A stretch of DNA of 64,000 nt, from assembly GCF_036320965.1 (NCBI RefSeq), contig NC_092290.1, positions 961,920 through 1,025,919 on the forward strand, written 5' to 3'. This DNA is from Panulirus ornatus. Taxonomy: Eukaryota > Arthropoda > Malacostraca > Decapoda > Palinuridae. Below, piece by piece: positions 37,570 to 49,137 of this stretch (its first letter is position 1; each line of letters opens with the position of its first letter). A model generated the notes under the pieces. The model searched no databases. It saw only the letters and a list, made by a program, of their open reading frames with translations, and had not been told where the DNA came from. A program made the translations under genes and the position numbers.

Positions 37570-40221
37570 CGGCAAAAAACGACCTAATAAGTAAAGCTAA
37601 TGAGGTCAACCCTAGTGGGGTACAGGACCGAGGTCAGATCAACTACCCACCAAAGGCCAGCAACATCATCTCACTCAACACAAGTATGACATTCTCTCAA
37701 AAAAGCAGCGATATTAACTATACATAAACTTTTCTGTTACAAGTTTACTAATATTCCCAGGAGAAGGTGGGCGGCTGGGTTGGCTAAGCAGGTGACGGGT
37801 GAAGGACTTTACTACCCATGTGTAAGTTTGGTGCGCGTGAGGGTGGGTGCACTCGAAAGCGAAGAAATCAATAGGTAAACAAGTCACATGTGACAACTCA
37901 GTACAGTGTGGAGTAGATCAGTATCATTATATAAACCCTTTATCAGGGGTTCCTACACCTTCAAGGCTGAGCACCATTCCTCGATGGTACGGCGGAGGAG
38001 TCCAGCTGGGTACCGCCAGAGTGAATCATTAGGTGTATGGAAACCTTCGGTGTCCACACATTATATACTAGTGTACCTGAGCTCAACATCCATAACGTGT
38101 AATGTGTGACGGTACAATCCAATAGGGAGAGCCAGTCACTGGTAAGAAACACATATTTAACCCATCATTTATCCTAGAGATCAAGAAAGTATCAACCACC
38201 AGCTCCGGCCACAACAACAGTTCCGAGCGTGAGCCTCACGTGCGTAACACACATATCATCAACACACTACAAAATTATCCCAAAATAAATCCCATTAAAG
38301 TAATGCCAGACCTCCGTCCACGCAACCATCAGCATTCATGTCAACAAGAGTCATGAATCTCAGAGACTGACTGTAGTCCGACTTCCCAACTCGCTCTTCC
38401 CACGCTTATCATCACCTTGGCTGACCTACTGCCACACTCGTACATATTTCATGACATCACCTCCTGACCTGACTTTCCCAAACTTGCATGACTGTGGTCT
38501 CGTGGCATCACGCGTCACCCTGATCAACGGTTCTGTGACGCACATTGATCAATGTTGATTCCCGTCACGACACTCCTCAACGAATTACCGGAATCAAAAG
38601 TTTTTTTTCCCTTTTTGTGTCATGGAATTTTTCATTATATTAATTAAATTCAGGATTACTTTGATGTACTCTTTTGTATTATCATAATGGAGAGGTAACT
38701 CCCCCAGCAGACAACTGTAAAGCCTGACACACAAGCAGGTTACATCCCCTTTAGAGTCCTGCACCAGGAAGTAATGTTGTTACCACTTGTGCTACGAGGG
38801 GGCAACACATACGTTACATTGAATCCACAACAACAAAATATGGCTTCCAGCATAGGTGGAGCAGTGTTGACACAAGCGGCATAAAACCAGCAGAACCAGC
38901 GTTGCCACAGTAACTAACAAGCCTCACCAGCAGCGCACAAACTCGAGAATGACGACACCATTACAGAAGAGTCGCGAGAACCTACAGATTCCCTGGACTA
39001 CGAGAATACCGTTACTGTTGTATATCCATCTTCTTGCTATGTTACAACCACAATCCTACTATAATCTGTTTCCTCTACTTCATCTAAATAAGACTAAGCT
39101 ACAGTCACAATCCTACGGTGATATATGTCCTATATGTCATGTAAATGACATTCAAAGTTTTCAGAACCTTCAGTCAATGACCGACATCTGCAAATAAATC
39201 TGGATAATCAGCAAATAAAATTACTGAACACAGTATATATTTTGCAGCAGTCTTTTTGATCCCCAGGCGCACTAAACAGTCATCTGTTCCATGCTATCTT
39301 TCAATAACAGTTTGTCTAAGACATCAGAGCTGTGCTTAACATGAACAACGAAGCGGCAGCCGAAAACTGTCCAATATTTTGATTTTTGCCGCAGAAGTCG
39401 CGTCTCTGTTGTTCACTCCTACCCATCCTGTGGGTGTTGGCGCAAAAGGGGATACAAAATGTACAAAAGGTCCAGATACTGGGTCTTAATGAATGGTTTA
39501 TAAGCTACATTGCGAGAAAAATGTTTACTAGAATAAGACAGCAGTGAAGAAATCATTTGACAATCTACACCGTGAGTGAACTTTACAGAACACTGAACAA
39601 CTGTTTATGTATCAAGATATATAACAAATGAACTCTAACAAAAGACAAAGTTAGGATACTTTTCGATGCAACTGAGGAAGGACATTGTTACACATGAAAT
39701 GCTTACACGTATCTTGCAGTGCCCGCAGAAATGATCTATCACAACAGGCAAGTACCTAACGCTACAAGGTTGAGAGCATCTTTCCAAGTTACAATTGGTC
39801 TTCAAGATATCAAAAGGAAGGATAAACTCCCATGAGTATCTACAGCCTAACCTTAGTGGGACGACCAGATCAAGGTGTCTCCTGATCCAGCTACTGGAAC
39901 TATACGTACATATTGTGCCTGATGTATCTGTGTGTCATGGCTTCACGCAGTCTTGCTCAAAAAGACTTTGTTTAGTTCTTTGTGAATGACTGGGTTAAGA
40001 CCACTGGCAGGTACACCAAGGGATAATCAATCACAACCTTCGAGACATAAGGTTTTGCTAACTGATCAGCCGTGTCATGCATAGTGAAGGAAAGCCTTCT
40101 TATTTACTAAACGTACTTAACTGCAACACTCACAATCACTCACTGGCATTCTCAGCTTTTTCACATTAGTATATCAGCCACACCTCGAGGCCCACGTGCA
40201 TCTACTTGACTGCAAACTAAC

Positions 40222-40227
<6 letters not shown>
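37569..40227. other. unrecognised DNA (2.6 kb)
   Basis: The longest stretch without a repeat in the window. Open frames such as 38949-39197 (+) give no recognised domain. A CATAAAACC word near 38880 is TATA-like but unsupported. Introns or intergenic DNA are both possible. Confidence 0.45.

Positions 40228-40252
<25 letters not shown>
40228..40252. repeat. (TA)n beside LINE A tail
   Basis: TA units with one C, directly against the poly-A tail of copy A (read as T-run on this strand). Confidence 0.95.
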
Positions 40253-40286
<34 letters not shown>

Positions 40287-40467
40287 CTTTGTCGCTGTCT
40301 CCCGCGTTTGCGAGGTAGCGCAAGGAAACAGACGAAAGAAATGGCCCAACCCCCCCCATACACATGTACATACACACGTCCACACACGCAAATATACATA
40401 CCTACGCAGCTTTCCATGGTTTACCCCAGACGCTTCACATGCCTTGATTCAATCCACTGACAGCACG

Positions 40468-42192
40468 TCAACCCCTGTATACCACATCGCTCCAATTCAC
40501 TCTATTCCTTGCCCTCCTTTCACCCTCCTGCATGTTCAGGCCCCGATCACACAAAATCCTTTTCACTCCATCTTTCCACCTCCAATTTGGTCTCCCTCTT
40601 CTCCTCGTTCCCTCCACCTCCGACACATATATCCTCTTGGTCAATCTTTCCTCACTCATTCTCTCCATGTGCCCAAACCATTTCAAAACACCCTCTTCTG
40701 CTCTCTCAACCACGCTCTTTTTATTTCCACACATCTCTCTTACCCTTACGTTACTTACTCGATCAAACCACCTCACACCACACATTGTCCTCAAACATCT
40801 CATTTCCAGCACATCCATCCTCCTACGCACAACTCTATCCATAGCCCACGCCTCGCAACCATACAACATTGTTGGAACCACTATTCCTTCAAACATACCC
40901 ATTTTTGCTTTCCGGGATAATGTTCTCGACTTCCACACATTTTTCAAGGCTCCCAAAATTTTCGCCCCCTCCCCCACCCTATGATCCACTTCCGCTTCCA
41001 TGGTTCCATCCGCTGACAGATCCACTCCCAGATATCTAAAACACTTCACTTCCTCCAGCCTCTCACCATTCAAACTCACCTCCCAATTGACTTGACCCTC
41101 AACCCTACTGTACCTAATAACCTTGCTCTTATTGACATTTACTCTTAACTTTCTTCTTCCACACACTTTACCAAACTCCGTCACCAGCTTCTGCAGTTTC
41201 TCACATGAATCCGCCACCAGCGCTGTATCATCAGCGAACAACAACTGACTCACTTCCCAAGCTCTCTCATCCCCAACAGACTTCATACTTGCCCCTCTTT
41301 CCAAAACTCTTGCATTTACCTCCCTAACAACCCCATCCATAAACAAATTAAACAACCATGGAGACATCACACACCCCTGCCGCAAACCTACATTCACTGA
41401 GAACCAATCACTTTCCTCTCTTCCTACACGTACACATGCCTTACATCCTCGATAAAAACTTTTCACTGCTTCTAACAACTTTCCTCCCACACCATATATT
41501 CTTAATACCTTCCACAGAGCATCTCTATCAACTCTATCATATGCCTTCTCCAGATCCATAAATGCTACATACAAATCCATTTGCTTTTCTAAGTATTTCT
41601 CACATACATTCTTCAAAGCAAACACCTGATCCACACATCCTCTACCACTTCTGAAACCACACTGCTCTTCCCCAATCTGATGCTCTGTACATGCCTTCAC
41701 CCTCTCAATCAATACCCTCCCATATAATTTACCAGGAATACTCAACAAACTTATACCTCTGTAATTTGAGCACTCACTCTTATCCCCTTTGCCTTTGTAC
41801 AATGGCACTATGCAAGCATTCCGCCAATCCTCAGGCACCTCACCATGAGTCATACATACATTAAATAACCTTACCAACCAGTCAACAATACAGTCACCCC
41901 CTTTTTTAATAAATTCCACTGCAATACCATCCAAACCTGCTGCCTTGCCGGCTTTCATCTTCCGCAAAGCTTTTACTACCTCTTCTCTGTTTACCAAATC
42001 ATTTTCCCTAACCCTCTCACTTTGCACACCACCTCGACCCAAACACCCTATATCTGCCACTCTGTCATCAGACACATTCAACAAACCTTCAAAATACTCA
42101 TTCCATCTCCTTCTCACATCACCACTACTTGTTATCACCTCCCCATCTACGCCCTTCACTGAAGTTCCCATTTGCTCCCTTGTCTTACGCAC
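40468..42192 (-). CDS. reverse transcriptase part of LINE copy A
   Basis: 574 codons. Its role would be target-primed reverse transcription of the element RNA. RT blocks in order: KAAGLDGIAVEF near residue 83, NYRGISLLSIPGKL near 143, GFRSGRGCVDQ near 179, MDLEKAYDRVD near 212, LRQGCVMSPWLFNLFMDG near 270, and the catalytic FADD near 319. A long C-terminal region follows with MCGVRWFDRVSN, KWFGHMERMSEERLTKR and GRPNWRWKDGV, the tail style seen in RTE elements. All catalytic aspartates are present. The start is not real: it lies just after a 13-bp deletion that removed the frame connection to EN, so this ORF would not be translated from the native start. Confidence 0.95.
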   Translation of the reverse strand: MRKTREQMGTSVKGVDGEVITSSGDVRRRWNEYFEGLLNVSDDRVADIGCLGRGGVQSERVRENDLVNREEVVKALRKMKAGKAAGLDGIAVEFIKKGGDCIVDWLVRLFNVCMTHGEVPEDWRNACIVPLYKGKGDKSECSNYRGISLLSIPGKLYGRVLIERVKACTEHQIGEEQCGFRSGRGCVDQVFALKNVCEKYLEKQMDLYVAFMDLEKAYDRVDRDALWKVLRIYGVGGKLLEAVKSFYRGCKACVRVGREESDWFSVNVGLRQGCVMSPWLFNLFMDGVVREVNARVLERGASMKSVGDERAWEVSQLLFADDTALVADSCEKLQKLVTEFGKVCGRRKLRVNVNKSKVIRYSRVEGQVNWEVSLNGERLEEVKCFRYLGVDLSADGTMEAEVDHRVGEGAKILGALKNVWKSRTLSRKAKMGMFEGIVVPTMLYGCEAWAMDRVVRRRMDVLEMRCLRTMCGVRWFDRVSNVRVREMCGNKKSVVERAEEGVLKWFGHMERMSEERLTKRIYVSEVEGTRRRGRPNWRWKDGVKRILCDRGLNMQEGERRARNRVNWSDVVYRG

Positions 42193-42197
42193 CCTAT

Positions 42198-43451
42198 TTA
42201 CATCTTTTTATTCTCCCTAAAATTTACTGATAGTCTCTCACCCCAACTCTCATTAGCCCTTTTTTTCACCTCTTGCACCTTTCTCTTGACCTCCTGTCTC
42301 TTTCTTTTATACTTCTCCCACTCAATTGCATTTTTTCCCTGCAAAAATCGTCCAAATGCCTCTCTCTTCTCTTTCACTAATACTCTTACTTCTTCATCCC
42401 ACCACTCACTACCCTTTCTAAACAGCCCACCTCCCACTCTTCTCATGCCACAAGCATCTTTTGCGCAATCCATCACTGATTCCCTAAATACATCCCATTC
42501 CTCCCCCACTCCCCTTACTTCCATTGTTCTCACCTTTTTCCATTCTGTACACAGTCTCTCCTGATACTTCTTCACACAGGTCTCCTTCCCAAGCTCACTT
42601 ACTCTCACCACCTTCTTCACCCCAACATTCACTCTTCTTTTCTGAAAACCCATACTAATCTTCACCTTAGCCTCCACAAGATAATGATCAGACATCCCTC
42701 CAGTTGCACCTCTCAGCACATTGACATCCAAAAGTCTCTCTTTCGCACGCCTGTCCATTAACACGTAATCCAATAACGCTCTCTGGCCATCTCTCCTACT
42801 TACATAAGTATACTTATGTATATCTCGCTTTTTAAACCAGGTATTCCCAATCATCAGTCCTTTTTCAGCACATAAATCTACAAGCTCTTCACCATTTCCA
42901 TTTACAACACTGAACACCCCATGCATACCAATTATTCCCTCAACTGCCACATTACTCACCTTTGCATTCAAATCACCCATCACTATAACCCGGTCTCGTG
43001 CATCAAAACCGCTAACACACTCATTTAGCTGTTCCCAAAACACTTGCCTCTCATGATCTTTCTTCTCATGCCCAGGTGCATATGCACCAATAATCACCCA
43101 CCTCTCTCCATCAACTTTCAGTTTTACCCATATCAATCGAGAATTTACTTTCTTACATTCTATGACATACTCCCACAACTCCTGTTTCAGGAGTATTGCT
43201 ACTCCTTCCCTTGCTCTTGTCCTCTCACTAACCCCTGACTTCACTCCCCAGACATTTCCAAACCACTCTTCCCCTTTACCCTTGAGCTTCGTTTCACTCA
43301 GAGCCAAAACATCCAGGTTCCTTTCCTCAAACATACTACCTATCTCTCCTTTTTTCACATCTTGGTTACATCCACACACATTTAGGCACCCCACTCTGAG
43401 CCTTCGAGGAGGATGGGCACTCCCCGCGTGACTCCTTCTTCTGTTTCCCAT
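42198..43451 (-). CDS. EEP endonuclease part of LINE copy A
   Basis: 417 codons starting at the ATG that follows the 5' UTR (the same start as copy B). The enzyme nicks target DNA to prime insertion. Blocks: RVGCLNVCGCN at 19-29, LALSETK at 49-55 (metal-binding Glu), IGAYAPG at 121-127, VMGDLNAKV at 158-165, LLDYVLMDRR at about 226-235 and MSDHYLV at 253-259 (catalytic Asp-His). A linker rich in Lys and Arg runs from about 265 to the end. Translation stops at a TAA created by a 13-bp deletion relative to copy B, just where the frame should pass into RT. The EN domain itself looks intact. Confidence 0.95.
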   Translation of the reverse strand: MGNRRRSHAGSAHPPRRLRVGCLNVCGCNQDVKKGEIGSMFEERNLDVLALSETKLKGKGEEWFGNVWGVKSGVSERTRAREGVAILLKQELWEYVIECKKVNSRLIWVKLKVDGERWVIIGAYAPGHEKKDHERQVFWEQLNECVSGFDARDRVIVMGDLNAKVSNVAVEGIIGMHGVFSVVNGNGEELVDLCAEKGLMIGNTWFKKRDIHKYTYVSRRDGQRALLDYVLMDRRAKERLLDVNVLRGATGGMSDHYLVEAKVKISMGFQKRRVNVGVKKVVRVSELGKETCVKKYQERLCTEWKKVRTMEVRGVGEEWDVFRESVMDCAKDACGMRRVGGGLFRKGSEWWDEEVRVLVKEKREAFGRFLQGKNAIEWEKYKRKRQEVKRKVQEVKKRANESWGERLSVNFRENKKM

Positions 43452-43587
43452 TTTAGAAAGTTAATACAAGGAGGGGAGGATTTCCGGCCCCCCGCTCCCG
43501 TCCCCTCTAGTCGCTTTCTACGACACGCGAGGAATACGTGGGAAGTATTCTTTCACCCCTATCCCCAGGGATAATATACATATATAA

Positions 43588-43591
43588 ACAC

Positions 43592-43631
<40 letters not shown>
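43588..43631. repeat. (CA)n upstream of LINE A
   Basis: About 20 CA units. The matching (TG)n lies at the same place upstream of copy B. Confidence 0.96.
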
Positions 43632-43634
<3 letters not shown>

Positions 43635-43638
43635 TATA

Positions 43639-43998
43639 TATACATATGAAAAATGTAAGAAACAATTTAGAAAACAAACTTTTAGCTTGAAATGAATGAA
43701 AAAATGAACGTCACATAATGGTTCAACCTCTGGCTATGGAAAAGGAAATGTACAATTTATTCACACAAACGTCAATAGCAGTTCTCATCAATTTCACCAC
43801 TGAATCAATAAGCTTCAATGTCTAAGCTACATTTTTCTCCAACTTCACTATTTTCTTGTCAAAACACCATGCATGAAAACTATCACTCCAGTAACACAAC
43901 TGTAAACATTTACTTCCCCTTTAAAAAGTTCTGGGGAAGTCTGCCTCGATACACTGCGGCGAGGCGACGCGACGCTGACACAATCACTGTCACAATAT
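43639..43998. repeat. flanking repeat unit, copy at LINE A
   Basis: Two parts. Part X (43643-43712; ATGAAAAATGTAAGAAACAA and TTAGCTTGAAATGAATG) is the reverse complement of 50911-50978. Part Y (43739-43998; from AAAAGGAAATGTACAATTTA to CTGACACAATCACTGTCAC) matches 50553-50812 in the same orientation. X and the start of Y resemble each other, so they may be the two terminal inverted repeats of one small DNA element that has been rearranged here. Confidence 0.8.
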
Positions 43999-44010
43999 AT
44001 ATATATATAT

Positions 44011-44263
44011 CTTTTTCTTTTTTTCTTTCAAACTATTCGCCATTTCCCGCATTAGCGAGGTAGCGTTAAGAACAGAGGACTGGGCCTTTGAGGGAATACC
44101 CTCACCTGGCCCAATTCTCTGTTCGTTCTTTTGGAAAAAAAAAAAAAAAAAAAACGAGAGGGGAGGATTTCCAGCCCCCCGCTCCCTCCCCTTTTAGTCG
44201 CCTTCTACGACACGCAGGGAATACGTGGGAAGTATTCTTAATCCCCTATCCCCAGGGATAATA
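44011..44263 (-). mobile_element. short LINE-derived element S4
   Basis: Well-preserved copy with the 5' UTR-like block near 44160-44262 and the hairpin at about 44043-44070. An A-run (about 44138-44154 on this strand) sits in the middle. (TA)n lies at its left end, directly after unit Y. Confidence 0.92.
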
Positions 44264-44271
44264 TTATATAT

Positions 44272-44460
44272 CCATGTTTACCAAATGGCGTCCTAGCTGC
44301 GTCTTTTCGTTGTATATCAACTGACTTATATTTCTCTCTTGTGTCTCCCCTGATGATGTGATTATCACACGAAAGTGCACTCAGGAACTTATCATGTTTC
44401 ATTTTCCCCGTGGACTCATAGGAATATACTTGATCACGCGCAAAATTGTGATCCTTTCCA
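44272..44460 (+). other. ~190-bp unit with hammerhead-like core HH4
   Basis: Core at 44350-44374: CTGATGA (perfect CTGANGA), T, GTG...CAC, GAAA. The block CGAAAGTGCACTCAGGAAC and CCCCGTGGACTCATAGGAAT follow. The left part, in reverse complement, has ACGAAAAGACGCAGC and GGACGCCATTTGGTAAAC. The unit is bounded by TA-rich sequence on both sides, like HH2. I judge it a terminal piece of a Penelope-like element or an animal retrozyme; no protein remains. Confidence 0.5.
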
Positions 44461-44487
44461 ATATATATACATATATATATATATACC

Positions 44488-44672
<185 letters not shown>

Positions 44673-44687
44673 AGACAGATTGATAGA

Positions 44688-45540
44688 TAGATATCTGGGA
44701 GTGGATATAACAGCGAATGGAACCATGGAAGCGGAAGTGAGTCACAGGGTGGGGGAGGGGGCGAAGGTTCTGTGAGCGATGAGGAATGTGTGGAAAGAGA
44801 GAACGTTATCTGGGAGGGCAAAAATGGGTATGTTTGAAGGAATAGTCGTTCCAACAATAATATACGGTTGCGAGGCTGGGTCTATAGACAGGGTTGTACG
44901 GAGGAGGATGGATGTGTTGGAAATTAAATGTTTGAGGACAATGTGTAGTGTGAAGTGGTTTGATCGAGTAAGTAATGAAAGGGTAAGGGAGGTGTGTGGA
45001 TATAAAAAGTGTAGGTCAGAGAGCAGAACAGGGTGTGTTGAAATGGTTTGGACGCATGAAGAGAATGAGTGAGGAAAGATTGACAAAGAGGATATATGTG
45101 TCAGGGGTGGAGGGAGCAAGGAGAAGCGGGAGACCAAATTGGAGGTGGAAGGATGGAGTGAAAAAGATTTTGAGCGATCGGGGCCTGAAGAAACAGGAGG
45201 GTGAGAGGCATGCAAGGAACAGAGTGAATTGGAACGATGTGGTATACCGGGATCAACGTGCTGTCAATGGACTGAACCAGGGCATGTGAAACGTCTGGGG
45301 TAATCCATGGAAAGGTCTGTGGGGCCTGGATGTGGATAGGGAGCTGTGGTTTCGGTGCATTCCACATGCCAACTATGGACTGGGTGTGAACGAATGTGAC
45401 CTTTTTTGTCTGTTTACCTGGCGCTACCTCATGAAGCAAGGGGTTGCGACGCTGTTTCCTTTGGGACGGGAGACCATCAGGGATGGATGAATGCAAGCAA
45501 GTATGAATATGTATGTGTATATATATGTGAGTGTATGGGC

Positions 45541-45543
<3 letters not shown>
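44688..45543 (+). mobile_element. RTE-like LINE fragment G (diverged)
   Basis: It starts at [16 protein letters not shown] of the RT C-terminal half and continues through NVWKERTLSGRAKMGMFEGIV and FDRVSNERVREVCG. A frameshift near 45010-45030 follows, then KWFGRMKRMSEERLTKR and GRPNWRWKDGVKK to the natural stop near 45280. The 3' UTR has its own version of the hairpin (GGCGCTACCTCATGAAGC...) and ends in a different tail than A, B, H or I. Divergence suggests an older subfamily. Confidence 0.92.

Positions 45544-45621
<78 letters not shown>
45544..45621. repeat. (TA)n after LINE G
   Basis: About 39 TA units. Confidence 0.97.
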
Positions 45622-45623
<2 letters not shown>

Positions 45624-46621
45624 GATCCACTTTAAACCGAGATTAGCAAATACGTCTGCCTGATGTTAGCATGTGCCAGACAATGGTAGGCGTAACAATG
45701 CGCCCTAAATCGTGTCTCCCAAACAATGTTGAGAACGTAAGTGTGACCAAGTGCTACTTGGTATACAATGGTGCGCCTGAGAACACGATGTTTTATCTCG
45801 TATGATTCTGACTCCCAATTATTGTTGCTGCTGATGTTTTTTCCTCACTAAAGCAAGGCGCTCATTACTGGGAGTGGTGGCCTCATCAATGTTAAGGCTG
45901 AGGGAAGGCAGGAAGCAGATAGTGAACGTCCCTACAATGTTCATTAATTCTACGTGATGAGTGCCTCTTGATGTATCTTGAGTGAGGCTGTGTTCTACAC
46001 GATGGCTTCCTACGTAACGCTATATCCGACAGATTATGTCAACGTTATCGCTTACTAAGTGCTGATACAGTCATAACATAAATGGTGCATCGATACCAAG
46101 TTGCTGCCCGCATTACGGGGGTGTATCCCAGATGATGGTGTATTAGAAATGAAGATGCGTCCATGTTCCACATGATATCACCCTCTAAGACTGTCTCCCC
46201 CAAGGCTGCAGCATCCAAAAACATGATGTGTCATCAGGGAAGTGTGTGGCCAGTCAACGCCTAGCGTAGCAACGGGAGGCAGGCAACAATTCACCCACTG
46301 GTAAGAGACTCCCTCCTGAAGAGGCTACACAAGACGACACAGCAGCTGCTGCACAGTAAGTCACGACTTGTACACCAAGTACTCTTCACTAAGATAACTA
46401 TAAGTAAATACGTCAGTTGTCAAGCAGGTAGGTATGTGGTTGAGGATACGCCAGGCAAGAAAGCATTCACGAGAAGAAAGAGGTGGGTGTGACAGGTAAG
46501 AGAAACTTGTATTCACATCTTTCATTATTCACTACACTCCACCGGTTGTCTCGCTACCGAAGTCCAAAAAGGCTCTAAGGCCGCTTCCGTGATACATCAA
46601 TTATGCAAAGTGGCGAGTGAG
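45622..46621. other. unrecognised DNA
   Basis: No gene or repeat recognised. Frequent stops in all frames. Confidence 0.45.
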
Positions 46622-46750
46622 ATCTGCCGGGGGTGCTTACCCAAGAGGTAAGAAGGAACGACACCTGCTGGGGTGCTTACCCCAGGGGTAAGGAGGAACT
46701 ACACTTGCCGGGGGTGCTTATCCCCAGAGGTAAGGAGGAACTGGACCTAC
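46622..46750. repeat. 40-41-bp minisatellite, 3 units
   Basis: GGGTGCTTACCC...GAGGTAAGAAGGAAC starts at 46631, 46671 and 46712. The units differ at several positions. Confidence 0.9.
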
Positions 46751-46845
46751 TAACGCTGGCAACCGGTCCTCATGGCAGCTAGGGGATGCCAAGGTGGAGG
46801 TGGCAATGGCGAACGACAGCTGGAGTGGGCGTGGGTTAGTGGTGA

Positions 46846-46846
46846 A

Positions 46847-46932
<86 letters not shown>
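46846..46932. repeat. (GA)n microsatellite
   Basis: About 43 GA units with one GC interruption. Confidence 0.98.
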
Positions 46933-46935
<3 letters not shown>

Positions 46936-48168
46936 GTGTGCGTGTATGCACCTGTGCGTGAGTACGTGTTGCAATTACATCTCACTCACGTAAGACACCT
47001 AAGACTGTGTTGCACGTAATCAATACGACAATGCCTGTAACCTAGTGGAGGCCAGCTGAGCCCCTACTGGTGGCCCTGGTAATGTGCCCACCTCCGCCTG
47101 AGTCGTTCCACACACCAGGGAAATCACACGGGCACTTGACCAGACCAGAGGAGATATGAGGGTAAATTTAGCCGATATGAGGGAACCCAGAGACTGACTT
47201 GCTAATTAAACATTCATCAAAGAATTCACGGGGAGCACGAGACCCAGGGCTTTGATATCACGACTCCATCATCCAGCATCACACAGGAGGACCTGACAAC
47301 CTCAAGTCAAGCGGAAAGTGTTCCATGACACGAGAGACACTCTTAAGAAACAGGGTTGGAAGGAGATGGCACCTGCTGCGTGTCAACCATGAATGTTACA
47401 GCGAGACTGCCAACGGGTAACAGTTACACGATGGGTGCCACCTGCTGAGTGACACCTTGGTGACATTTGGTCAATACAACCTGGCAAGTGCCACGTGGGT
47501 GAGTGCCACATGATGTGTCACCTGGTGAGTGTCATCTGGTGAGTACCACCTGGTGGATGTCACTTGGTGAGTGTCACCTAGTTGACCCCACCTGGTCTGC
47601 CATAGGGGACTATAACTAACAATGAGGCACACAGTGGCATCTTGTTACTAATTGTATGACACCGGTTCTGTATTACACCACGACCACGCCTCCTAACACC
47701 CACCACACGCCCTAACATCCGCCACACGTCGTAACACCAGCCACACGTCCCGACTCCCGCCACACATCCACCTCACGTCTTGCCACACCAGGAACATAAC
47801 ACTCAGCATAACCTGTGCATGGCCTGGAGTACACGCAACACTATGATCTTTATACAACATGTTAAGTACACTAGTACAGCACTAGTATTACGCAACAAAG
47901 CTTGCCAGGTACAGGGTTAACTTTCCCTCCGAGGACAGGAACTGAAGAGATTATTACCATAGAGGAACTAATAAGACCATGATGGATAGGGTCATTACCA
48001 AGAATAATTCTTTACAGATTAATATCACACGTTCACTTCAACTGCGACCGTTTATCTGTCTCGTGGAAGATGTATTTAATAAACATCCAGTTCTCAGCCT
48101 AATGAATGAGTCCTTCTCCCAGCTACAACTGACATGGGTCCTGACCCTCCGGCTTGACCCCCACGCAG
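46933..48168. other. mostly unrecognised; short degenerate repeats
   Basis: No gene supported. About 47440-47600 repeats GTGAGTGTCACCTGGT with changes (~14-17 bp). About 47680-47775 repeats CACACGTCCTAACACCCGC-like words (~18 bp). Confidence 0.55.
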
Positions 48169-48500
48169 GTGAATCCTCAAACTGAGGTGACCCACACCTT
48201 GCCCGCCCACCACAATGACGCCACCTTCTTCACACTTCCCTCTGCTCTGCCCTATCATATGGCTGCACCTTTCTCCCCGCCGCCCAACCCACTAGCCACC
48301 GCTTTTATGCCCTCTACCACCACCATCAGCACATCCAACAAAATACCACCTGTTCTTAAGCCTACCACTGCCACCACCACTACCAACATAACTGATCCCA
48401 CGCCTGCCACCACTATCGACACAACCATTCCTACGTCTACCACCACAACCATCAATACAACATTCCACTGGCTCATACTGTAGTAATAAAGAAATGTTTT
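48169..48500 (+). CDS. candidate terminal exon, Thr/Pro-rich tail
   Basis: A CCCCCACGCAG acceptor-like site precedes an open frame whose first part is varied (HTLPAHHNDATFFTLPSALPY) and whose second part is Thr-rich (TTTATTTTNITD, PATTIDTTIPTSTTTT). It ends at 48483, two bases before an AATAAA polyadenylation signal (48485-48490). Thr/Pro-rich tails occur in secreted mucin-like and peritrophic proteins. The low complexity means a chance frame in ACC-rich DNA is the main alternative. No upstream exon was identified. Confidence 0.25.
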
Positions 48501-48656
48501 TGGAAGCATCAGAAATCATGGAAGACAGTTGTGATGTTAATACTGCAGATGATGTTACCCTCCCAGGCAGGTCCTGCACGGGGCAGGGTTTGCCACGGCT
48601 GCTAGCATCACTGAGGTATTTGTATCAGCGAGAAACGGTGATGAAGTATTAGATAA

Positions 48657-48658
<2 letters not shown>

Positions 48659-48728
<70 letters not shown>

Positions 48729-48729
48729 A
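48659..48729. repeat. (AG)n plus G-run
   Basis: About 30 AG units followed by a G homopolymer of about 12. Confidence 0.97.
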
Positions 48730-48842
48730 GGAGGTAGGGATAAGAATATCATGGGGTGTAAAAGGGAAAAGAGGGGGGGGGGGAAGAGCGTGTATTCATA
48801 CGTATTCATATGTATGTCCGCATGTGTGCATGTCTTTGTAGG

Positions 48843-48845
<3 letters not shown>

Positions 48846-48914
<69 letters not shown>
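48846..48914. repeat. (GT)n microsatellite
   Basis: About 34 GT units. Confidence 0.98.
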
Positions 48915-48917
<3 letters not shown>

Positions 48918-49002
48918 CGCTAGCTTGTACGTTCCTTACCAAGCATAAGTTGCTTATTTCGGTTGTAGTATTACTAATGACGTTCACGCTTTGTGACCTC
49001 AG

Positions 49003-49137
49003 GTCGGCCCTCGGTGGCTCGTGCCCTTCCAGTCAGAGTGGAGCTCAGCCGGGCAATATAAGGACACAGTGGATGACCGTACCACGAGTGCTTACCATGG
49101 TGCTGCTGGCGTCGGCCGCCTTGTCCTCTGCACAATG
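49003..49137 (+). CDS. candidate first coding exon with signal peptide
   Basis: A branch-point-like TACTAATGAC (about 48970) and an acceptor TTGTGACCTCAG precede the segment. An ATG at 49072 (a second at 49096) opens MTVPRVLTMVLL followed by ASAALSSAQ: a short basic start, a hydrophobic core, and small residues at -3/-1, as in a secretory signal peptide. The frame then meets GTAAGG, a good donor, at 49138 (phase 1). Exons that hold just a 5' leader and signal peptide are common for arthropod secreted proteins. The next exon is not visible in this window's plus strand. A TATA-like AATATAAGG at about 49054 is an alternative reading of the leader. Confidence 0.42.

Larger units (their letters stand above)
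40253..43574 (-). mobile_element. RTE-like LINE copy A, near full length
   Basis: Minus-strand order: 5' UTR (43452-43574) opening with TCCCTGGGGATAGGGG, EN ORF, RT ORF, short-form 3' UTR, the terminal hairpin at 40292-40320, and an A-run of about 31. The only evident damage is a 13-bp deletion near 42200 that separates EN and RT. Size (3.3 kb) and an EN-RT architecture of about 990 residues fit the RTE clade. The clade name is inferred from motif style, without a tree. Confidence 0.96.

Noticed and set aside
37745..37800. Another tRNA-SINE relic (GGCGGCTGGGTTGGCTAAGC)
   Set aside because: Only one short block resembles the SINE body; B box and 3' end are missing, so the match is too weak.
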